From Hominiventricola filiformis (GTDB lineage Bacteria; Bacillota; Clostridia; Lachnospirales; Lachnospiraceae), in the NCBI RefSeq assembly GCF_020686965.1, contig NZ_JAJEPS010000013.1:1-64000 (forward strand): a stretch of DNA of 64,000 nucleotides, in the 5' to 3' direction. The notes below the pieces were generated by a model. That model was not told the origin of the DNA. It saw only the letters and a program-made list of their open reading frames with translations, and ran no database searches. A program made the position numbers and the translations under genes. Of the stretch, positions 58,268 to 64,000 are shown one piece after another; the first letter of the stretch is position 1, and each line of letters starts with the position of its first letter.

Positions 58268-59014
58268 TCAGCGGTCATCCGCCTGAGATACCATGTAAAG
58301 TGCTTCCAGGGCGGTGTGAATCTCATTCCATTCGCCCCGCATAGTCTTCGAAGCACCATCAGTGTAACTGTTGATGTTGTCTTCCAGGTTATCTTTATAC
58401 TCCACTACCGTATTGAGAATGGACGCAGTATGAAGTCCTCTGAGTCTTCCGATCGTATAGAGCGCGGCAGTCTCCATATCCGCACCAAGCACACCTTTCG
58501 ACGCCCAGTAAGCATCAATCTCATCCTCTCGGTCTGTATAAAAGCTGTCATGGCTTCTTCCAAGTCCCACATGATGTGGAATTGCTTCTTTCTCCGCCAC
58601 TTTCACGCAGGCATTCAGAAGTTCATAATCAGGAACCGCCGGATAAATTAATTCTATGTAAGTCTTCGAAGTTCCTTCATCTCTCACTGTCCCCTGCACC
58701 ATGATCAGATCACCAAGATGAATATTTGTCTGCAGAGCCCCACAGCTTCCGATCCGGATCGCATGGGTGACACCAATTCTTGACAATTCTTCCACCGCGA
58801 TACCCGTAGACGGTCCACCGATTCCTGTCGATACAGCCAGAACCGGGAGTCCTTTATAAAGTCCTCTGATGCTTTTGTACTCCCTGTTATATGCCAGTGG
58901 CTGCACCTCTTCCAGCTGCTCCGCAATCCGATCCACCCGTGCCGGGTCTCCCGGGAGAATGGCATATTTGATGTTCAGCTCATCTGAAAGCTTCAGATGC
59001 GGCATATTTTCCAT
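58268..59014 (-). CDS. Nucleoside phosphorylase, uridine-phosphorylase-like
   Basis: 248 residues. NP-I family: ILPGDPARVDRIAEQL at 18-33, STGIGGPSTGIAVEEL, RIGSCGALQTNIHLGDLIMVQGTVRDEG (phosphate site), and GVLGADMETAALYTIGRLRGL with the catalytic Glu of the MET motif near the sugar. It splits a nucleoside with phosphate into base and ribose-1-phosphate. The hexamer-type uridine phosphorylase branch fits best, although the base-binding residues are not decisive. It is first in the operon with the ECF transporter, so the transported compound is probably a nucleoside. Confidence 0.87.
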   Translation of the reverse strand: MENMPHLKLSDELNIKYAILPGDPARVDRIAEQLEEVQPLAYNREYKSIRGLYKGLPVLAVSTGIGGPSTGIAVEELSRIGVTHAIRIGSCGALQTNIHLGDLIMVQGTVRDEGTSKTYIELIYPAVPDYELLNACVKVAEKEAIPHHVGLGRSHDSFYTDREDEIDAYWASKGVLGADMETAALYTIGRLRGLHTASILNTVVEYKDNLEDNINSYTDGASKTMRGEWNEIHTALEALYMVSQADDR

Positions 59015-59076
59015 TATGATTCCCTCTTTCTTATATTTGACCTTTAAAATAACACTTTACAGCTGTCTTGTCAACC

Positions 59077-59616
59077 TCATTGACAGCCTGAAAGAAATGC
59101 TCCGATCTCTTTCATGTCTTCAGAAATCAGTACCTTCTCAAAATCTTCCGGCTCTGCAAATCCGGCTTTTTCCATACCCTCCAGCACATTTTTCAACGGC
59201 TGGTAGAATCCGTTCATATCAAATAATACACAGGGTGCGTCGGTAAGGTGAAGCCTTGCCAGGGAAATCACATCTGAGATTTCATCAAGGGTTCCTGGTC
59301 CGCCCGGCAGTGCCACAAAGGCATCTGCCAGTGCGATCATCTTCGCTTTCCGCTCCGCCATATCTTTGGTCTCAATATACTCAGTCAGTCCCGGATGACG
59401 CCGCTTCTGAATGGATTCCACTGCCGGAAGCACACCGATGACCTTTCCGCCGTTCTCCAGCACCGCATTAGAAACTGCTCCCATCAGGCCTCCCTGGGCG
59501 CCACCATAGATGAGCACATGCCCCTGCTCTGCCATCCATCTGCCAAACAAAGCTGCCTTCTCCGTATAGATCTCCTGATTTCCAGATACCGAACCACAAT
59601 AGACTGCTATATGCAT
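59077..59616 (-). CDS. LOG family protein (nucleoside monophosphate phosphoribohydrolase)
   Basis: 179 residues. Signatures of the LOG/TIGR00730 family: IAVYCGSVSGNQEIYTEKAALFGRWMAEQGHVLIYGGAQGGLMGAVSNAVLENGG, then RKAKMIALADAFVALPGGPGTLDEISDVISLARL with the PGGxGTxxE motif. Plant LOGs and bacterial relatives remove adenine derivatives or other bases from 5'-monophosphates. AAAGGAGG precedes ATG. Together with the nucleoside phosphorylase nearby it suggests nucleotide turnover, but it is 62 bp upstream and its co-transcription is uncertain. Confidence 0.9.
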   Translation of the reverse strand: MHIAVYCGSVSGNQEIYTEKAALFGRWMAEQGHVLIYGGAQGGLMGAVSNAVLENGGKVIGVLPAVESIQKRRHPGLTEYIETKDMAERKAKMIALADAFVALPGGPGTLDEISDVISLARLHLTDAPCVLFDMNGFYQPLKNVLEGMEKAGFAEPEDFEKVLISEDMKEIGAFLSGCQ

Positions 59617-59637
59617 TGGACTCTACCTCCTTTTCCT

Positions 59638-60696
59638 TTACTCTTCTGCCCGGACCGCCCAGCGCATCTTTGTGGAACGGGCTCTCGGATTTCGTACGCA
59701 TTCTTCCGCTGTCGGCCGGACTACATCCTTGGAATAAGAAGAATAGATGCCTGCCCGGCAGCCTTCTTTCAACGCTGCCTTCACCAGCTTGTCCTCACCG
59801 GAATGAAATGTCAGAATAGCTGCCCGTCCGCCCGGACGAAGTGCCCCCGGAAGCTTCTCCATAAATTCATACAGCACTTCAAACTCCTGGTTGACATCAA
59901 TCCGAAGTGCCTGGAACACTCTCTGGCAAGTCTTTTTGACCGTCTCCTTTTTCTCCTTCTCCGGCAGAAAATCCAACGTCTTTTCAATGATACTGCGAAG
60001 TTTGGTAGTCGTATCCACCCGGTTTCCACGGCGGATCTCATCCGTAATGGCCTTTGCCAGTTCCTCGCAATAAGGCTCATCGGAGTTTTCATAGAGCATT
60101 CCCGCCAGCTCGTCACGGCCTATGGTATCCAGCCGCTCCGCCGCGCTGATGCCTTTCTGCTGATTCAGCCGAAGATCCAGGGGTCCGTCCACTTTAAAGG
60201 AAAAACCTCTCTTCGGATTATCAATCTGCATGGAAGAAACTCCAAGATCCGCCAGAATAAAGTCAAAACCACCTGCTTCTTTTGCAATCTCATCAATGGT
60301 GCAGAAATTCTGAAGCTTAATGGTCAGCATGTCTTCTCCAAAACCCTGCTCTTCCAGACGCTTCTTCGTCTTTGCCGATTCCTCCGGATCCACATCCGTG
60401 GCATACATATGTCCCTGTCCCTTCAGACACTGAAGCATGGCTTTCGTGTGTCCTCCATAACCAAGGGTTGCATCAAATCCCGTCTCTCCCGGCTGGATTT
60501 TCAGAAAATCCAGGATCTCATCCACCATAATGGAAATGTGCATGCCCGCCGGTGTATTTCCTTTCTTCATCACATGCTGCACCGTGTCCTGATACTTCTC
60601 CGGCTGCAGCTCCTTGTATTTTTCCTCGAATTTCTTCGGGTATTTGCCTTTATAACGTACTCTCCGCTTGTGCGGTGTCTGTTGTTCCTGATCCAT
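59638..60696 (-). CDS. rsmH: RsmH-like 16S rRNA m4C1402 methyltransferase, N-extended
   Basis: 352 residues. The first 45 residues are a basic extension (HKRRVRYKGKYPKKFEEKYKELQPEKYQ). Then comes the RsmH/MraW core: GMHISIMVDEILDFL, DATLGYGGHTKAML (AdoMet loop), DFILADLGVSSMQIDNPKRGFSFKVDGPLDLRLNQ, the helical insert 160-260 and ILTFHSGEDKLVKAAL at the end. RsmH methylates C1402 N4 of 16S rRNA. The gene is not in the division-and-wall cluster and has the unusual extension, so it may be a second RsmH paralogue known in many Clostridia. Nearby genes do not reveal a specific role. Confidence 0.85.
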   Translation of the reverse strand: MDQEQQTPHKRRVRYKGKYPKKFEEKYKELQPEKYQDTVQHVMKKGNTPAGMHISIMVDEILDFLKIQPGETGFDATLGYGGHTKAMLQCLKGQGHMYATDVDPEESAKTKKRLEEQGFGEDMLTIKLQNFCTIDEIAKEAGGFDFILADLGVSSMQIDNPKRGFSFKVDGPLDLRLNQQKGISAAERLDTIGRDELAGMLYENSDEPYCEELAKAITDEIRRGNRVDTTTKLRSIIEKTLDFLPEKEKKETVKKTCQRVFQALRIDVNQEFEVLYEFMEKLPGALRPGGRAAILTFHSGEDKLVKAALKEGCRAGIYSSYSKDVVRPTAEECVRNPRARSTKMRWAVRAEE

Positions 60697-60727
60697 ATAT
60701 GTCCCTCCATCTATTTATCTAGGTCTA

Positions 60728-61309
60728 TTATACGGAAACTTCCGTATTACCGCAAGGAAACGCCTCTTCAAGCATAGACAAATACGAAGTTCTCGTCGTA
60801 TCCTGCATCGTATAACCAAGTTTTACAAGCAAAGTTTCGATTTCACTTAATGCTGCGGCGCGCTTCGTCTCGTCTTCCACAATAATCTCCAGTTCCAGGA
60901 AATCCCCCAGTCCCGTTACCTGATCCACACAAGCGGTCATCTGCTCTCTATGAAAATACTGCCGCAGCTTCTCCACTGGCGTTGTGGGATAGAATCCAAT
61001 GCTTTTCAGTAGTTCCACTCCCGTCTCCCCATCAGAAATCTCCAATTCCACTTCTTTTCGCGTCATAGAACAAGTGTCCAGTTTCTTTCCCTTATAGGTC
61101 AGATATGCCGCCTGTTTCCCTGTGTCTTCTTCCTCCACACAACGTACCCTCAAGGCTTCATCGCAGGCTTTCATATTACGATGCTCTGATGTAAAATAAA
61201 GGTCCGATTCCCACACGGTTTTCCCCGCTGTAAAATACTGGTCTTTAAGCTTCTTTATAAATTTTCCACTATCCTCAATTTTCAGCTTAATCTCTACCTC
61301 AATGGCCAT
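60728..61309 (-). CDS. CYTH domain protein (class IV adenylate cyclase-like)
   Basis: 193 residues. It starts IEVEIKLKI (the ExExK signature), followed by SDLYFTSEHRNMKACDEALRVRC, KQAAYLTYKGKKL, TRKEVELEI and TSYLSML, the alternating strand pattern of the CYTH beta-tunnel with its charged residues. CYTH proteins bind triphosphates and act as class IV adenylate cyclases or triphosphatases. The active version cannot be told from sequence. It is encoded upstream of the RsmH-like gene. Confidence 0.9.
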   Translation of the reverse strand: MAIEVEIKLKIEDSGKFIKKLKDQYFTAGKTVWESDLYFTSEHRNMKACDEALRVRCVEEEDTGKQAAYLTYKGKKLDTCSMTRKEVELEISDGETGVELLKSIGFYPTTPVEKLRQYFHREQMTACVDQVTGLGDFLELEIIVEDETKRAAALSEIETLLVKLGYTMQDTTRTSYLSMLEEAFPCGNTEVSV

Positions 61310-61356
61310 GTCCCATCCCCCACTTTGTGTTTTTCTTATTATATTATAAAACTGAA

Positions 61357-61400
61357 AAAAAGGACATTCCCCGGATGAAAAATCTAGGGAACACCCTTTT
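61357..61400 (-). terminator. Terminator of the second surface-protein gene
   Basis: AAAAGGGTGTTCCC pairs imperfectly with GGGAATGTCCTTTT and is followed by TTTTT on the minus strand, just after the gene's stop codon. Confidence 0.8.
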
Positions 61401-61411
61401 CTTAAAACACA

Positions 61412-64000
61412 CTAATTTTCTTTACGTTTTCTTGCAATTATCATACCAATTCCGGCTGCACTTAAAGCTGCCAGAAGAAGCATCCATTCTATCGGAGCGG
61501 TATCTCCGGTCGGTGCGCTTTGTGCCTGTACCAGCTGAGATACTTCCGGTGCTGCGACGGCAGTTGCTTCCTGCTGTGCACTTCCTGATCTGTGTTTCTT
61601 CTTAGATCCGGATGTGCTGACCGCCGTATCCTTCCATGCGATTGCATAATCGGAGAACCGGTCTGTCTCAAAAGTGATAATGCCGTCGGCGAAGGTGCCC
61701 GGAAGACTTGTCACTTCGCCGTCATGATTTCTGAGAACCATGTACTCCCGTTTCACCTTACGGTCTGTGTTGAGAAGGTCATTGCTCAGCCGGAAAGAAA
61801 TTTTGATCGGAGCTTTGATCTCGTGAATCTCGCTCTCCTTCTCTCCGTTCACACTCTTGGTAAATGTAATGTTCAGATACCGCCCGATGGTAAATTCACC
61901 GGCTGTCTTCTCCATAGCCGCCCTGGTCTCTGCGCTGACCGTTGCTTCCGCATGCTCTACATTCAGTGTCAGTTCAATAGTAGCGCCTTCTTCAATCAGA
62001 ACAATCTCATCTGCCGTCAGATTGCCTCCCTGAATCAGCATTTTGATCAACGTTTTTTTATCAGAAGCAAGAGACATCTCCGGTGCATCCTGCCCTGCAG
62101 ATACGGAGACTTTCAAAGTTCCCTCTCCAATCTTCACATCTCCGTTTCCGGTAGATACCATCTGCTCTTCTGCCGGTACTACCACATAGGTCTTCTGAAC
62201 CTTACCGGTATAATTATTCTTTCCTTCGATGGTCAGCGTATAGCTTCCTGCTGCGGCTGCCTGATTTCCGGTAACCTCATAATCCTTTGCGGTAAGCTCT
62301 GTTCCATCCAGCATAACTTTTTCTACTGCCTGAGTCTGGCTCTTTCCGTTTGCCACCAGCGCTGCACCAAGTGTCACATCTGCTTTTGCCAGATTCTTCT
62401 GCAAGATCTTTGCACTCACAGAAGCCTTTGTCTCTGCCAGCTGATAATTCTCTGCATCCGCACCTGCCAGTGCAATGACGCTTCCGGTAATGGTGTCGGC
62501 ATCTTTTACTTCCGCGCTGTTATAAGCGTATGCGTCCGCTGTCGCAGTCACCTTATCGCCATCTTCCACGCCTTTCAGAAGAACCGTCAATTTCTGTGCT
62601 TCCAGTACCTTTGTGGTGCCATCATAGGTCTTCGTCAGGGTGCCGTTCAGTGATGCGGTAATGGTCTTTTTCGCAATGGTATAGGTCGGCTGACCGGATG
62701 CGATTCCTTCATAATCGCCATTTTCCCCCGCCGTTACCACTACCTTATAGGTGCCTGCCTTTGTGGGTGCTGCCACTGCAGTTCCATCCTGCTCATAGCT
62801 TACCACATACTGATCCGCCGTCAGAGCTGTACCGTTCATGGATACTTCCACATCCGGTGTCTGCACCGTTCCATTGTAAATCTTATCCGCATTCTTTAAT
62901 GTCACCACAGCATTGGCAAATGGTTTCTTGCGGGTCTTCACATTAAAAACATCTGATATTTCTGATATATGTCCGGCATTATCCTTTGCAGTTACGGTAA
63001 ATACATATTCCGTATCACTGTTCAGATACGTCAGGTCAAATACGCCATCCTCACTCGTCTGTGGAGGAATCTTCCCGGATGTTTCCAGCAGAGTATATTC
63101 CTGCACACCACTTGCCTCATCCGTTGCTGATGCCTGCAAGGTAACTGTGGTGTCGGTCGCTTCTTTTGAAATACTCAGAGTCGGTTTTGTTGGCGCCTGT
63201 GTATCCTGCCGAATGGTTACCTTTACTGTCGCACCATTCCAGGCATTGTCAAGAGCAATAATGGAATATGTATGGACGCCCTCTTGAGCCGGAAAAGAAA
63301 CCTCTTTTTCCACTGTCATATTGGATAAGCCGCGAAACAGTGTCTCCAAATCTCCATCATCCATCTTATAAGTCATCATATAAAGACCACTTCTCATATC
63401 CTGTGCATGAACATGAACCGTTTGTGCTGTCGTATGCCAGCCTTCCTCAAATGTATCCGTAACCTCCAGCTCCGGTTTCTCATCCTCCGCTGCCACTTTT
63501 TCAAAAGTGATTGGATTTCCGGCATTTCCGGCCTTGTCATAAGGTATGATCTTAATACTTCCTTTAAACTGTTTGCTAATAGTAAAGCTGGCCTTTCCTT
63601 CTGCATTCACCGATACGCTGCCAGAATCCTGGTTTGATCCCAGTGTTCCTGCACTGTCCGTGCTTGGTGTCAACTGATACTCAATATGATCCGGTCCGGA
63701 GGTTGCATCCTCAACAGACTGCGTTACCGTAATATTTTCTTTACTCAGATACCAGCCCACCCGCAAAGCTGCATCACTCAGATCTGTTTTTCCACCGGAT
63801 GGTTGATCCGTATCAATCGGCACCTGAATGGTCTTGGCATCGGTGATAAAACCGCTGCTATCCTGACGTAAATAATAAGTGTTCTCACCATTTGTATCAG
63901 TTGTAAAATCTGCTGCATAAGTTCCCTCTAAAGTAGAAGAAATCGTATATCCAGCCGGTGCCTGTATGGTAACCGTACTTGTATACCAGCCATTCTGTCC
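61412..64000 (-). CDS. Sortase-anchored surface protein, Ig-like repeats (5' end outside window)
   Basis: 862 residues visible; the frame is open to base 64000, so the start lies outside. From N to C: Ig-like or bacterial adhesion beta domains (ITFEKVAAEDEKPELEVTDTFEEGWHTTAQTVHVHAQD, APTKPTLSISKEATDTTVTLQASATDEASG, with a fibronectin-III-like EYVFTVTAKDNAGHIS). MBG/YDG-like modules follow (KIYNGTVQTPDVEVSMNG, LTKTYDGTTKVLEAQKL, TIEGKNNYTGKVQKTYVV). The closing domain has RFSDYAIAWKD, and the tail QSAPTGDTAPIEWMLLLAALSAAG...ARKRKEN is a variant sorting signal (APTGD), membrane helix and basic end. Exposed on the wall; ligand unknown. The N-terminal domains and signal peptide cannot be judged. 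Confidence 0.88.
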   Translation of the reverse strand, partial: GQNGWYTSTVTIQAPAGYTISSTLEGTYAADFTTDTNGENTYYLRQDSSGFITDAKTIQVPIDTDQPSGGKTDLSDAALRVGWYLSKENITVTQSVEDATSGPDHIEYQLTPSTDSAGTLGSNQDSGSVSVNAEGKASFTISKQFKGSIKIIPYDKAGNAGNPITFEKVAAEDEKPELEVTDTFEEGWHTTAQTVHVHAQDMRSGLYMMTYKMDDGDLETLFRGLSNMTVEKEVSFPAQEGVHTYSIIALDNAWNGATVKVTIRQDTQAPTKPTLSISKEATDTTVTLQASATDEASGVQEYTLLETSGKIPPQTSEDGVFDLTYLNSDTEYVFTVTAKDNAGHISEISDVFNVKTRKKPFANAVVTLKNADKIYNGTVQTPDVEVSMNGTALTADQYVVSYEQDGTAVAAPTKAGTYKVVVTAGENGDYEGIASGQPTYTIAKKTITASLNGTLTKTYDGTTKVLEAQKLTVLLKGVEDGDKVTATADAYAYNSAEVKDADTITGSVIALAGADAENYQLAETKASVSAKILQKNLAKADVTLGAALVANGKSQTQAVEKVMLDGTELTAKDYEVTGNQAAAAGSYTLTIEGKNNYTGKVQKTYVVVPAEEQMVSTGNGDVKIGEGTLKVSVSAGQDAPEMSLASDKKTLIKMLIQGGNLTADEIVLIEEGATIELTLNVEHAEATVSAETRAAMEKTAGEFTIGRYLNITFTKSVNGEKESEIHEIKAPIKISFRLSNDLLNTDRKVKREYMVLRNHDGEVTSLPGTFADGIITFETDRFSDYAIAWKDTAVSTSGSKKKHRSGSAQQEATAVAAPEVSQLVQAQSAPTGDTAPIEWMLLLAALSAAGIGMIIARKRKEN

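Noticed and set aside
59395..60777. 460-codon plus-strand frame opposite LOG and RsmH-like genes
   Set aside because: It spans two well-supported minus-strand genes and reads as low-similarity, Cys/His/Arg-rich antisense sequence.
61592..62653. 353-codon plus-strand frame opposite the second surface protein
   Set aside because: Antisense shadow of repetitive beta-domain coding sequence.

Overview
The window looks like a chromosomal segment of a spore-forming, Gram-positive gut anaerobe of the Lachnospiraceae (Blautia/Dorea/Mediterraneibacter-like). The support is a SpoIIID gene, GuaA, SstT, several ECF and Na+-coupled transporters, sortase-type anchors ending in TGD, Cna_B/SpaA adhesins and a NiCo riboswitch. 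No rRNA is present, and I cannot name the species from sequence alone. All coordinates and starts are read by eye.

Layout. (1) 1-2106: core genes, an MFS permease and a GNAT acetyltransferase. (2) About 2107-31448: a stack of AT-richer islands inserted at the 3' end of guaA. Attachment-core-like sequences lie at 4684, 11370, 19113 and 31449 (the guaA stop), with a weaker candidate at 2123. Three islands are each bracketed by their own pair of direct heptamers spaced 11 bp: GTTGCCA for 4684-11370, TGCAAGC for 11370-19113, TGTTATC for 19113-31449. The first has no integrase and carries defence-type cargo: an OLD/AAA ATPase, an MBL-hydrolase/unknown/membrane-protein operon and a BsuBI/PstI-like restriction-modification pair. 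The other two are mobilizable elements with the same scaffold (XRE repressor, small winged-helix/Xis-like protein, tyrosine integrase, MobC-like protein) and different cargo. The third also has a relaxase, a RepA-like ATPase and a membrane-tethered SbcCD (YhaN/YhaO-like) pair. Left of 4684 lies a small HEPN/MNT toxin-antitoxin cassette with a DUF6933 gene, flanked by a 184-bp direct repeat.

(3) 31449-64000: core chromosome. guaA and sstT are followed by spoIIID, tRNA-Val and tRNA-Met. Next comes a likely murein-peptide operon (pepV, dipeptide epimerase, DUF819 permease, transglutaminase-like protein) divergent from an alanine/glycine Na+ symporter. Then follow a PadR/HAAS-FtsW unit, a SPOUT methyltransferase, a 2477-residue thioester/Cna_B surface adhesin, a CDF metal exporter under a NiCo riboswitch, and an operon of nucleoside phosphorylase, ECF S-T-AA' and nicotinamidase. 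The segment ends with LOG, an RsmH-like methyltransferase, a CYTH protein and the C-terminal part of a second anchored surface protein that runs off the right edge.

The least explained parts are the MBL/147-aa/membrane-protein operon at 6544-8585 (with an apparent ATT start and a structured leader), the structured non-coding segments inside the islands (13690-13940, 15028-15249, 17395-17524, 27538-27620), and the nested arrangement of guaA islands.
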